From: Amaurobius ferox
Taxonomy: Eukaryota; Arthropoda; Arachnida; Araneae; Amaurobiidae
Reading direction: 5' to 3'
NCBI GenBank assembly: GCA_951213105.1
Contig: OX578138.1
Location: 67,294,037 to 67,358,036, forward strand
Length of the DNA stretch: 64,000 nucleotides
Position 1 is the stretch's first letter. The number at the start of each line of letters is the position of its first letter. A model generated the notes under the pieces. That model was not told the origin of the DNA. It saw only the letters and a list, made by a program, of their open reading frames with translations, and ran no database searches. The position numbers were made by a program, and so were the translations under genes. Positions 1 through 10,540 of this stretch are shown here, in pieces.

Positions 1-377
1 TCACTCAATTAATTTTGGATTGAATCCGGTTTGAAAAAATGAAATGCATTTAATCCTATGGGACCTAATTTTTTAAACATTTTTTGTCTAACAAAGTCTA
101 ATTTCCACTTATGAAGATTGTAAACACATCAAGCTGGAAGATGAGTTGTACAAGAATTCTTGAATTTCTTTAACGCAAAATTATTTAGCGCTGGAGTCTG
201 CAATACAATTGATATGAATGAAACAGTCATTGATTTTACATAGAGAACAGACGATTTTATAGTAGACTTTTCCGGTGAAGTTTTAAACACAGAGTTAAAT
301 TACTTTTATCTCCATGGTTTTAAGTTTTTATGTAAAATAAATTATTGTAGTATTGTAGTATTGAAAGGAATAGAATA
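1..377. repeat. 377-bp exact direct repeat, left copy
   Basis: Every base here is repeated at 63624-64000 in the same orientation; I compared the two by eye and found no mismatch. The repeat is cut only by the window edges, so its true length is unknown. It lies inside the piggyBac-like element that runs across the two ends of the window. The period is 63,623 bp. Confidence 0.97.
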
Positions 378-692
378 AATATTTATGAATGGAATTTTTA
401 CTGCTTTTTCATAGAGAGCCAAGTAATTTATATTTCAATGACGTCATTTGAATAAAGTTCACTTTTCTCGATGAAGTTTACAATTATAATAAATTATTGT
501 AATATTGTGATAATTTAAAAAATATTACCGCTGACTGTTTCGCATCTTAGAGATGTTCAAATGAAATTGCATTGCAGTTGGAAAGTGTTTCATAATCAAT
601 GCTTTATGCATGATTGATATTTTTTGCTAAATAATGAATAAAGAGAAATTGAGACTGTTATGATGGATAAAAATGAAGAACTTAATTGAACA

Positions 693-911
693 ATGGATAT
701 AGATAATACAAAAATGTATTTGCTTGCAAATACATTTCCTGCATTTGCATGCCGTTCTGGACCTATCCTTGATTTACCACCTGGTGCTAGTCCATTGAAA
801 TTTTTTAAATTACTTTACACCGATGAAGCTGTAGAAACAATTCGGTTAAATACGAACAATTATGCATATTTTTGTGCAACAGAGCAAGGAAATGAATATA
901 TTTCAATTTAA
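693..911 (+). pseudogene. piggyBac transposase fragment
   Basis: This 72-residue frame contains GPILDLPPGASPLKFFKLLYTDEAVETIRLNTNNYAYF. The pattern PL-x-FF-x-L-(F/Y)-x-DE-x(2)-E-x-I-x(3)-TN-x-YA is typical of the start of the piggyBac transposase domain (DDE_Tnp_1_7). The family is usually about 500-600 residues, so only the first part of the domain survives. An overlapping frame at 862-1098 shows no further match that I recognise, and the catalytic region is absent downstream. The assignment rests on this motif plus the TTAA ends of the surrounding element. Confidence 0.6.
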
Positions 912-2532
912 AGTCCCTGATCAGAAATTTACTAAACTCCAATTTTATACATTTCCTGTTATATTTTATATCCACTCAAAATATATCAGGAAAGATAATG
1001 ATCGCAGTAGCTCAAGGCGTTGTCAAGCGAGCCAAAATTTGATGCTTTGGTTCTCACCTAAAACACGAGTTCTTTACAGAGCACTATATAACATATAAAA
1101 AATAATTATTCACTTTAACCCACTAATTTTACCTGCAAGGTCGATTTTTACTGATGTAGGTAAATGGAATTTGGGTCATACCCCCCCCCCCCCCTATTTG
1201 GAGGAAAAGTTATGTTAATTGAAAAACAAAATTTAGTGATGTCATTCTTTCGATCGTAATCCCCCTTTTCGAAATCTGGGTTACATCTATAATTTTCATA
1301 CTATTTATATGTATAGCGCAGTTAACACAATTATTTTTCTGTATAGACCATATTATTACATGTTTGTTCCACTTTAGAACCATATACAGTAACACATTCT
1401 ACATAGAAAAATAATTTCAAGAAAACCTTAAATTTTGGACTACGGGTATTATATATATATATACCAATCCTTACATAACCTTAGCATATGGCCTTAGCAT
1501 TTCATGGTGGCACCAATATTTTGTTCCAATCATAAAACCTACTGTATATTCAGATAACTTAGTTATCTGAATTTTAATTATATTTATTTCATAATAAGTT
1601 AGTTATATGAATAACAAATGCTGGTTGCTAGTGGGGATAAGATTTTACGTAACGTTTACCCTTCATATACCATTTACACCTCATAGACATACAGTTATGA
1701 ACTGCTTTACAAAGGTTTTGAAATATGCTCTGGAAGTTTCTCCTTCAAAATCTAAAATTTAAAATATTTTTTAAAAAATTCTACAAGAACAAACATTTTG
1801 AAGGAGACTTAAAAAAACCAAGACTTATTCCTCAATAAATCGTAGGTTTTCAAACACTTTTAAGAGTGAGGGGGGGGGGGGGATTTATTCCTTTACATTT
1901 TTACCCTGTAAAGCAAACCTCCGATTGAACCGTTTTATAATTTGGTTCCCTTTTCTTTGCCAAATTTCAGTGGAGCCGTGAGAAAACTATTTTTACAATC
2001 ACAGACATCGCACAAGAGTATTATTATTCAGCCTCAGGTTTGGACCTCATTTTACAAGATGCCCCAAAATAAATGGCTGCAGTCCATTTCCGACAAAGCA
2101 TGAAACCCTTTTGAAATATATAACAGACTCATAAAAGCAACTGACTCCTTGAAGCAACCCTGGGCTATAAATTACTTCCATAGCCCTGGAAGCAACCTGC
2201 CTAGCCCACAGATATACAACAATGCATATTGTTCTCCAGCTTTCTTTATACAGCCATCATGTACAAAGACATACAGCAACTTATTCAGAGATAAATTACA
2301 CCGCTGTTTTTAAGTCAGTTCAGCTGATATCTGGGTTTCTGGGGTGTGCTGGATGCAGTTAGTTAAATTGCCGACACCGTAAATCAGGTAAGTAAAGATG
2401 ACCAAATTTATTTTTCTAAAAATAAGCTTGTCAAAGCACAGACTTGAGGGCACAGATGGTCTAGAATTTGTTTGTTTGGTAGGAGGAAAGGTGCTGTTGT
2501 CTGCTAAAATCCCACAAGTCCGGGTGTTACAT

Positions 2533-2560
2533 CCCCTTTATCTCTATAGAGATAAAGGGG
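2533..2560. other. 28-bp perfect palindrome
   Basis: CCCCTTTATCTC is followed by TATA and then GAGATAAAGGGG, so all 28 bases are self-complementary. The homologous place in the inverted copy (about 51466-51490) is imperfect. The palindrome could extrude as a cruciform or be part of a subterminal element structure; no function is shown. Confidence 0.8.
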
Positions 2561-3705
2561 GTTTTCAGTTCTTTTGATGGAAACTTTTCCGATTGAGGAA
2601 AGTTATGACTTTAGAATGCAATTAATTTCGCCTTTCACAAATCTTAAAAATATGAAACGATATATACGAATGTTTATTACTTTATTTCCAAAGATTATAG
2701 TTTTCTGAAGATTGTATTTTAAGCATTCATATTTTAAACATAAATATTTGAAAATTTGAATCAATAAAACATCTTTAAAATCTAAGTTCAGATAAAATAA
2801 ACATTTAAGTACAGGCAAATACAAATATTACAAGATCAGGTGGTTTGTGAAATTTTCAAAAAATGGGAATTTGGGAATGTAAAATGTTAGATAAAAAATT
2901 AATAAACCTTTCTATGAAAATTAAAATGTGTATTTTTTAATCTATAGTATTGACACCACACGCCTTCCATAATCGTAAGCAAACATCAATATACAATCAC
3001 AACACATGGGCATCAAAGAATATAGTATAAAAATTCTGATTATGAAGGATCTTAACAACTGTGTTTGTATTACATAAAAGCATCCATGAACCGGTTTCGT
3101 ATTTATTACGCGTCCCATGAAATAACAATATTTAAAATGACAATAAAAAACTTATTATGCGCAGAATTTGCGAACTGACAAATTCAATTCTGCCACGTAA
3201 TCATCTTCAGTTTCTTCAGCATTTAAGTCAGGCTACCCAAGGCTGCAACGGCTAAGTTCATAGTGAACCCATCAATAGAGCATCCCCAAGGATTACGCAT
3301 TCATATTTGTTTTTTTGTGTGTGAATAATAACAACTTAAAACTCATAAATTTCGAAACATTCTTGTTTTAATAATGCGAATTATATTTATTTCTAGTTTT
3401 TTTTTTTTCTTTGCATAATGTACTAATGCAAAACTTTTCATAGCGATACGTGCATTCTTCCTTGAGTTATTTTGTCCACATCACATACATAGAGAGGTAG
3501 AGTTTGAGGGTGGAACAAAAGTATCGGAAATATGGGCGAAAGATTTTAACACATAATTTCTTGTCAAAAATCAAGAAAACAACATATTTGTAATATTATA
3601 AAGTAAAAATGTAGAAAGTATTTTTGATAAAAATGAAAAATTATAGGTAAGGTCTGAGTATACTTCTCTAAAATTAATGGTATTGAAGCAACGGGTGGTT
3701 AAGTG

Positions 3706-3767
3706 TTGTTGAGACCCAGACCGTCCGACCTACCAGAAAGGTGTAAGGTAACTGTATGGACGGCCGG
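3706..3767 (-). mobile_element. 62-bp SINE 3'-end fragment with target duplication
   Basis: GGGTGGTTAAGTG is present at 3693-3705 and again at 3768-3780. Between them lies only the last 62 bp of the SINE family seen in full at 13223-13513, here on the minus strand with its AAC tail to the left. The inverted paralogue at about 50240 has the unoccupied site. This is therefore a retroposed, severely 5'-truncated copy. Confidence 0.88.
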
Positions 3768-3977
3768 GGGTGGTTAAGTGTGTCATAACCCTTCACATAG
3801 AGAGAGTAATTACATTGGTTTATTAGCATACATTGTCTGAAGGATGTTTAGCCTCATAACCGCCATTAAATCGGGAGGCCCCATGCTTAGCTAACAAATA
3901 AGTTTAAAAATACTGTAATGCACTTTGAAAAAGAAGTAATTTTTTGTTTACAAAATGTGCAAAATTCCAAACAAACA

Positions 3978-4012
<35 letters not shown>
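3978..4012. repeat. (TA)n microsatellite
   Basis: An uninterrupted TA run of about 17 units lies in the piggyBac-like element. It has no counterpart of the same length in the inverted copy. Confidence 0.9.
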
Positions 4013-4016
<4 letters not shown>

Positions 4017-4786
4017 CTGCTACACAACTTCAGAAATTGGTTTATTTTAATCCAACCTACTAAGTAAAATATATTGTCTAACGAAGTAAAATGTTTACTA
4101 ATTATTCGCCAAACAAGTGATTTTTTAAAAATATGTCACTGAAAAGTCATTGACAGCAAACAACCCTTTTCTGAAACCTATTAACCCTCCCCTCTCCTTT
4201 GAGGGTATTCGCGTAGAAGAGGAAAGGCGTGTGTTTCCTCAAGCGTCATTATCTTCCAAGGGGGTCGGAAATGGCCATTCTCTGTTCGGCCGTCTTAGGG
4301 GTTCTGAGGTAGTACCGGAAAAATGAGCTTGGGACTCAAAGGGTTAATTCAAATTTGCGAAAGTTTTCCGTCATATTTCAGACACAATGGTAAACATATT
4401 TGTCATGCAAATGGTTTTTCACCTGTATATCAAAATCTGTGTCTATTTATGTGTAATTTCTGTGCAAATGCTTCCTGGCATATTACACAGACATTTAAAC
4501 ATTCTTTTCATGGGAATGCTTTCTGACATATTTCACACATAAATGGTTTTTAACCTGTATGTATGCGTTTGTGTAAATTACTTTTTACTATCAAAACTTT
4601 CTGAAAGATTTCACATACAATTGGTTTTCTCCTGTATGCATATGAGTATATTTAATTCAAATTTGCGAAAGTTTTCCGTCATATTTCAGACACAAATGGT
4701 TTTTCTCCTACGTGTACACGCATGTGTGCAATTAATTCATTTTTGCATCCAAAGGTTTTCTGACATATTTCACACACAATTGGTTC

Positions 4787-4845
4787 TTCCGGCCGTCCAA
4801 ATAGATGCTCAAATCCACTGGATGAGCCGGACGGTCTGGGTTTTC
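4787..4845 (+). mobile_element. short SINE-related insert in finger array A
   Basis: About 59 bp run from GGCCGTCC to GGACGGTCTGGG and a CAAC end. This matches both arms of the SINE 3' hairpin but with a different central loop. It sits between similar copies of finger sequence, CACACAATTGGTT on the left and CACACAATAGGTT on the right, which look like a slightly diverged target duplication. It breaks the finger frame. Confidence 0.65.
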
Positions 4846-5859
4846 AACACACAATAGGTTTTTCAGCAGTATGTATAAGTTTGTGTATATTTAAATTATG
4901 TTTATGAGCAAATGCTTTCTAACATAATTCACACTCAAATGATTTTTCATCTGTATGCAAATGTTTGTGTACATTTAAATCACTTTTTTTGATTGAATAC
5001 TTTTTGACATATTTCATACACAAATGGTTTTTCATTTGTATGCACATGTTTGTATGCTTTTAAACAACTTTTTTGTGTGAATGCTTTCTGACATAATTCA
5101 CACAAATATGGTTTCTCTCCTGTATGTACACATTTGTGTGTATTTAATTTATCTTTTCGTGTGAATTCTTTCTGACATATTTCACACACAAATGGTTTTT
5201 CACCTGTATGCAAACGTTTGTGTACATTTATATTACTTCTTTCCGTGAATGCTTTCTGACATAATTCACACACAAATGGTTTTTCTCCTGTATGTACAAG
5301 TTTATGTGCATTTATCTTTTCGTTTGAATTCTCTCGGACATAATTCACACACAAATGGTTTTTCACCTGTATGTACATCTTTGTGTTTATTTAATTCATC
5401 TTTGCCTGTTAAGGTTTTCTGACATATTTCAGACACAATTGGTTTTTAACCTGTATGTACAAGTTTGTGCATATTCAAACTATATGTATGAGCAAATGCT
5501 TTCTGACATGTTTCACCCACAAACAGTTTTTCACCTGTATGTATAAGTTTGTGTGAATTTAAACTTTCTTTTCGACTGAATGCTTTCTGACTGAATTCAC
5601 ACACAAATGGTTTCTCACCTGTATGTACACGTTTGTGTGTATTTAATTTATCTTTTTGTTTAAATTCTCTCTGACATATTCACACACAAATGGATTTTCA
5701 CCTGTATGCAAACGTTTATGTACATTTAAATTACTTCTTTGAATGCTTTCTGACATATTTAACACACTAATGGTTTTTTGCTTATATATACAAGCTTGTG
5801 TGCATTTAAATAACTTTTTCGTGTGAATGCTTTCTGACATAATTCACACACAAATGGTT

Positions 5860-6342
5860 AATGTAAGGTAACGGAACACGGCGGCAGTTGTGGCAGTGCG
5901 CAAACCACCGGGCTACCGTGCCCGAAATGTGCCAACAGCACGCGTTGATCCCAGGTGGTCACCCACCCATGTACTAACAGCACCCGATGCTGCTTGACTT
6001 CGGTGATCTAACAAGAACCGGTATTTTCAGCACGGTAGGGCTGTTGGCCTCCAAGTTAGAGGCCAATGGCCCTGCTGGGAACACCGTGTGCTGTTGGCAC
6101 ATTTCGGGCATGGTAGCCTGGTTGTTTGCATGTTGCCACAACTGAAGCCATGTTTAAGTGGAGTACGATCATGTTAAATATGTGGGTCATTCCGAGAGGC
6201 TGGTGGTAAGAGAAGGAAGGTACTGTTCCTGTGGATGCCTCCCCCACTGGGTTCCAGTCTAAATTGGGTGGCACTTCCCAGCCATCCAAATGGTTACCTT
6301 ACACCTTTTTGGTAGGTCGGACGGTCTGGGTCTCAACAACAA
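5860..6342. mobile_element. head-to-head SINE pair inserted in finger array A
   Basis: The 483-bp insert is bounded by CACACAAATGGTT at 5847-5859 and 6343-6355. The right part (about 6046-6342) reads on the plus strand: a shortened 5S-like head, body, then the 3' end GGTCGGACGGTCTGGGTCTC and an AAC tail. The left part (5860-6048) reads on the minus strand: a near full-length 5S head, a tRNA-like stretch, then an abbreviated body. The two 5S starts face each other across 6049-6055. One duplication flanks both, which suggests a single insertion event. Confidence 0.85.
5931..6048 (-). pseudogene. 5S rRNA-derived SINE head
   Basis: Read on the minus strand this 118-bp stretch is laid out like metazoan 5S rRNA. 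It starts GCCAACAGCCCTACC and ends GTGCTGTTGGC. It keeps an A-box-like AAGTCAAGCAGCATCGGG and a C-box-like ATGGGTGGGTGACCACCTGG, the two main parts of the internal control region. The length equals that of a 5S gene. Because it continues directly into SINE body with tRNA-like sequence, it is a SINE promoter head and not a working 5S gene. Confidence 0.8.
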
Positions 6343-6761
6343 CACACAAATGGTTTTTCACCTGTATTTACAAGTTTGTGTGTATTTAAAATATGTTTAT
6401 GTGTAAATGCTTTTTGACATAATTCACAGTTCTCCTGTGTGTACACACATGTGTGCATTTAATTCACTTTTGCATGCAAAGAGTTTCTGACATATTTCAC
6501 ACACAATTGGTTTTTCAACTTATGTACAAGTTTGTGTGTATTTAAAATATGTTTATGTGTAAATGCTCTCTGACATAATTCACATACAAATGGTTTCTCA
6601 TTTGTATGCAAACGTTTGTGTACATTTAAATTATTTCTTTGATTAAATGCTTTCTGGCATATTTCACACAAAAATGGTTTTTCATTTGTATGCAAACATT
6701 TGTGTGCATTTAAATTACTTCTTTGTTTGAATGCTTTCTGACATATTTCACACACAAATGG

Positions 6762-8267
6762 TTATTCACCTGTATGTACAAGTTTGTGCTTATTCAAACT
6801 ATATTTACGAGCAAATGCTTTCTGACATATTTCACACACAAACAGCTTTTCACCTGTATGTACACGTTTGTGTACATTTAAATGACTTCTTTGCGTGAAT
6901 GCTTTCTGACATAATTCACACACAAATGGTTTCTCTCCTGTATGTACACGTTTGTGTGCATTTAATTTATCTTTTTGTTTGAATTCTCTCTGACATATTT
7001 CACACACAAATAATGGATTTTCACCTGTATGCAAACGTTTGTGTACATTTAAATTACTTCTTTGTCTGAATGCTTTCTGGCATATTTCACACACAAATGG
7101 TTTTTCATTCGTATGCAAACGTTTGTGTATATTTAAATTTCTTCTGTCCATGAATGCTTTCTGACATAATTCACACACAAATGGTTTTTCACCTGTATGT
7201 ACAAGTTTGTGTGTATTTAAATAACTTCTTTGTGAGAATGTTTTCTGACATAATTCACACACAAATGGTTTTTCACCTCTATGTACAAGTTTGTGTGTAT
7301 TTAAATGTATTTTTTGTGTGAAAGCTTTCTGACATAATTCACACACAAATGGCTTTTCACCTGTATGTACAAGTTTGTGTGTATTTAGAACATGTTTATA
7401 TTTAAATGCTTTGTGACATAATTCACACACAAATGGGTTTTCCCCTGTGTGTACACGCATGTGTGCATTTATTTCACTTTTGCGTGCAAAGGTTTTCTGA
7501 CATATTTCACACACAAATGATTTTTCACCTGTATGTACAAGTTTGTGCGTATTTAAATAACTTCTTTGTGTGAATGCTTTCTGACATAATTCGCACATAA
7601 ATGGTTTTTCATTTGTATGCAAACGTTTGTGTACATTTAAATTACTTCTTTGTGTGAATGCTTTCTGGCATATTTCACACACAAATGGTTTTATATTCGT
7701 ATGCAAACGTTTGTGTCTATTTAAATTTCCTCGTTCCATGAATGCTTTCTGACATAATTCACACACAAATGGTTTTTCACCTGTATGTACAAGTTTGTGT
7801 GTATTTAAAATATATTTATGTGTAAATGCTTTTTGACATATTTCACATAGAAATGGTTTTTCTCCTGTATGTACACGTATGTGTGCATTTAGTTTATATT
7901 TTCTCCTGAATTCTTTTTGACATATTTCACACACAAATGGTTTTTCACCTGTATGTACAAGTTTGTGTACATTTAAACAATCTTTTCGCTTGAATGCTTT
8001 CTGACATAATTCACACACAAATGGTTTTTCACTTGTGTGTACACATTTGTGTGTATTTAATTCATCTTTTTGCGTGAATTCTTTCTGACATATTTCACAC
8101 ACAAATGGCTTTTCACTTCCGTGTAAAAGTTTGGACACATTTAAAGCATTTTTTTGTGTAAATCCTTTCTGACATAGTTCACATTCAAATAGATTAACTT
8201 TGTGATCAAATTTATGATGATTGATGCTGCTTTGTGGGGGAAATATTTTAAAAGCCATTTTACACAC
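6762..8267 (-). CDS. multi-C2H2 zinc-finger protein, array A (501 residues)
   Basis: This is an open frame of about 18 fingers joined by TGEKP-type linkers. Sixteen keep the full C-x2-C-x12-H-x3-H set. The first (CKMAFKIFPPQSSINHHKFDH) has lost a cysteine compared with array B, and the second has Ser for its first His. Finger cores alternate CEIC and CELC, and linkers are HTGEKP or HTNEKP. One linker has an extra residue (HTGENPLF). Finger tips vary (QRSN, RKDC, HKYI, ERGN), so different bases would be read. Such proteins bind DNA in the nucleus, usually as transcriptional regulators; the target is unknown. The frame starts without a clear initiator: an upstream TGA precedes the first finger and the first in-frame Met is at about 8258. 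An upstream exon may be missing, or the gene may be dead. Confidence 0.72.
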   Translation of the reverse strand: MCKMAFKIFPPQSSINHHKFDHKVNLFECELCQKGFTQKNALNVSKLLHGSEKPFVCEICQKEFTQKDELNTHKCVHTSEKPFVCELCQKAFKRKDCLNVHKLVHTGEKPFVCEICQKEFRRKYKLNAHIRVHTGEKPFLCEICQKAFTHKYILNTHKLVHTGEKPFVCELCQKAFMERGNLNRHKRLHTNIKPFVCEICQKAFTQRSNLNVHKRLHTNEKPFMCELCQKAFTQRSYLNTHKLVHTGEKSFVCEICQKTFARKSEINAHMRVHTGENPFVCELCHKAFKYKHVLNTHKLVHTGEKPFVCELCQKAFTQKIHLNTHKLVHRGEKPFVCELCQKTFSQRSYLNTHKLVHTGEKPFVCELCQKAFMDRRNLNIHKRLHTNEKPFVCEICQKAFRQRSNLNVHKRLHTGENPLFVCEICQREFKQKDKLNAHKRVHTGEKPFVCELCQKAFTQRSHLNVHKRVHTGEKLFVCEICQKAFARKYSLNKHKLVHTGE

Positions 8268-8750
8268 AAAGTGATTTCTTGCTACTGTGAATCAATTTAT
8301 ATTTATCTAAATAAGTCTGTAAATATATTTTACATAAAAATGATAATTTCAACAGTGTTCACAAGTTTGAGATTTTATTTAAACAAATGCTTCACTAGAA
8401 ATGCTTCACATGAAATTAATTTTCATCTGTGGGCTGCAGTTTGTGTTTTCAGTCATTTATTTGTATAAATGACTTCCTACATTTTTCATATATAGTTTCT
8501 TAATAGCATATATACACAAATGATCAGTCTCAGTACGGGCTCATGGAATGCACAACATATAAATTTTACTAGGTTTTAGTCTTGTACTTCACATGCAAAT
8601 GCTTTATCACTAGGTGATTTAAAAGTTTTCTCATAGAAAATGCATTTTGTCTATGCCATCAGTATTCTGAAGTTGTATTTGTTGATTCAAAAGCTTCCTT
8701 GAAAAAATGCTTTTTGGCGCGAAAAGACAGGTGTTTTCTTCCCAGTCTGC
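8268..8750 (-). other. 5' flank of finger array A
   Basis: There is no open frame of use. Read on the minus strand, the sequence matches the plus-strand flank of array B at about 24330-24830. Shared stretches include AAATGCTTTATCACTAGGTG and TGATGGCATAGAC in the complementary sense. It probably holds degenerate leading fingers and intron or UTR sequence of the ancestral gene. Confidence 0.6.
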
Positions 8751-9084
8751 ATAAATATCTGATTCAAATGAGTACTTGCTGTAGAGCGTCTCTATAACAA
8801 AATAAAAAAAAAATTAATGAAAAACTACTGGGGATTTGTAATACTTTGTTTGGTGCTGCCATCTCGGAAATATATTTGGAATTTTCATATTACGAGTGTT
8901 GTTTCGTCATTTATGAAGCACCCAGACTCCGAGAACAGCGCTTATTTACTGCAAAGGCACTCCTGCCAGAATTTCATGTGATACAAACGTCAGGCGGGAA
9001 TTTCTACAGACTAGCAGACTCCCTCTTCGGATTGATTGTTTCTTTTTGTCTTTTTGTGTGACGTCCGTAGATATGTGGGCGCGG

Positions 9085-9183
9085 TGAATGAATAGAGTTC
9101 TTTGTTTTCTTCATGAGGTTTCTTCAAATTGACAGTTCAATTAGTTTATGCGTGATTTTGATATTGAAAATACACACACACAC

Positions 9184-9239
<56 letters not shown>

Positions 9240-9400
9240 AGAAACATTTATAACGTCAAATATAAATGTAAAAAATATTTATAATATATATATATATATT
9301 GTCAAAAATATATATATCATAAAATATATATGTCAAAAATATTGTACGATCAAAACCATAGTGTGGTAATTGCAGGAGGGAGTCAACCTTAATTGAAAGA
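9085..9400. repeat. left inverted terminal region of foldback-like element
   Basis: This is the inverted counterpart of about 14425-14780. It includes TGCGTGATTTTGATATTGAA, a (CA)n(TA)n tract at 9173-9236 and the segment TAGTGTGGTAATTGCAGGAG at about 9359-9378. Confidence 0.82.
9173..9236. repeat. (CA)n(TA)n microsatellite
   Basis: ACACACACACA followed by about 24 TA units in the left end of the foldback-like element. The right end has the matching tract at 14633-14690. Confidence 0.9.
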
Positions 9401-9539
9401 AGTAGGATTAAAGAATGCTAAAAATACTTTTTCCTGCGGTGGTCAAACTAAAGTATGAAACGTAAAAAATTGACTAGCTTGATGTTTACATTTGTGACCT
9501 TTAAACTTCCAAGGGAGGGTAAATGCCCCCTTGCGCTCC

Positions 9540-10540
9540 TCTATGGACGCCCATGGCAAAGCGCAAATAGAATTTTTCTAGGGATGCAAACTATATGATT
9601 GTACCTACAATATCTATTATCTTGAAGACTACATTTGCAACCTTAAACGTCCACAGTAAGGCAAGTTTTCCCTTGCATTTCCTTATGGGCGCCCATGGCA
9701 AGGACACCCGTAGAATTAATTCCATCGGTGACAAATTCAAGGAAGAGACTGTTCATATCGACTTGCTTATAATCTACATTTGTAACCTTAAACGTACACA
9801 GTAGGACAAGTTTAATCTTGCATTCCCTTATGGGCGCCCATGGCAAGGACACCCGTAGAACTAATTCCATCGGCGACAAACTCAAGGATGAGGCGTTCCA
9901 CATTGACTAAATTGAGAGTTGCATGTCTAACCTTGAACGTCTATGGGACGGCAAGTGTCATCCTTTCCTTCCACTATGGGCGCCAATGTAACGTTTTCCG
10001 ATAGGGCAAAATCAAGGATGAGGAGTTCAATATCTACTAGCTTGAAGACTACATTTGCAACATTATACGTCCACAGTAGGGCAAGTTTTCCCTTGCATTC
10101 CCTTATGGGCGCCCATAGCAAGGACACTCGTAGAATTAATTTCATCGGTGACAATTTCAAGGATGAGGCGTTTCATATCAACTTGCTTGTAATCTACATT
10201 TGTAACCTTAAACGTACACAGTAGGGCAAGTTTCACATTGCGTTCCCTTATGGGCGCCCATGGCAAGGACACCCATAGAACTAATTCTATCGGCGACAAA
10301 CTCAAGGATGAGGCGTTCCACATCGACTAAATTGAGACTTGCCTGTCTAACCTTGAACGTCTATGGGATAGCAATTGTCATCCTTTCCTTCCACTATGGG
10401 CGCCCATGTAACATTTTCCAGGAGGGAACGCAAGGACGACGCATTCAATATCGACTACCTGGTAACCTACAATTGTAATCTTGAATATCCTGTTGGGATT
10501 AAGTGCTTCCTTGCCGTGCTCTATGGGCTCCCCGCTTATA
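9540..10540 (+). repeat. foldback module array, forward block
   Basis: Eight module cores (9549, 9689, 9832, 9979, 10107, 10251, 10397, 10527) are spaced 128-147 bp apart. A module runs from an ACATTTGTAACCTTAAACGT stretch through the TGGGCGCCCATGGC core to AAACTCAAGGATGAGGCG. Confidence 0.85.

Larger units (their letters stand above)
2415..4180. repeat. 1.8-kb inverted repeat, left arm
   Basis: Read on the minus strand, this matches about 49812-51590 almost throughout with scattered differences. Landmarks shared by both are CAATCGGAAAAGTTTCC, CGCAGAATTTGCG versus CGCACAGAATTTTGC, and the palindrome at 2533-2560. The left arm carries a SINE fragment at 3706-3767 that the right arm lacks. The arm lies in the 3' half of the piggyBac-like element, so the pair may be two copies of that family's tail. 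Confidence 0.85.
1..4347 (+). mobile_element. piggyBac-like element, right part
   Basis: This is the continuation of the element that starts at 63001; the total length across the join is about 4,970 bp. It ends with CTCAAAGGGTTAA at 4335-4347, followed at 4348 by zinc-finger sequence. The unoccupied target, TATATTTAATTCAAATTTGC, is present at 4648-4667. Coding content is small: one transposase fragment at 693-911. The 3' part (about 2415-4180) recurs inverted at about 49812-51590. A 62-bp SINE fragment sits at 3706-3767. The transposase looks dead: I could not find the catalytic aspartates in any frame. Confidence 0.72.
4348..6755 (-). pseudogene. C2H2 zinc-finger array A, broken 3' part
   Basis: This continues the 501-residue array at 6762-8267 after a nonsense codon at 6762-6764. 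The linker HTGEKPF reads HTGE-stop-PF, a one-base AAA to TAA change. Fingers resume (CEICQKAFKQRSNLNAHKCLH and two more) to about 6560, then a frameshift. The frame is cut at 5860-6342 by a head-to-head SINE pair and at about 4787-4845 by a short SINE-like insert. Three intact fingers remain at about 5100-5310. The end is a 308-bp tandem duplication (4348-4655, continuing at 4656). Downstream the array runs into the piggyBac-like element and resumes at 63000 and below. It is not translatable as one protein. Confidence 0.85.

Noticed and set aside
5931..6048. Functional 5S rRNA gene
   Set aside because: It is continuous with SINE body, lies inside a SINE insertion with its own target duplication and carries many changes; kept as a SINE head only.
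4900..8300. CRISPR-like array (regular repeats of about 84 bp)
   Set aside because: The periodicity is that of C2H2 fingers, 28 codons, with an open reading frame; the spacers are finger tips.
9148..9369. 73-residue frame
   Set aside because: Translation of a TA microsatellite (IYIYIY), not a gene.
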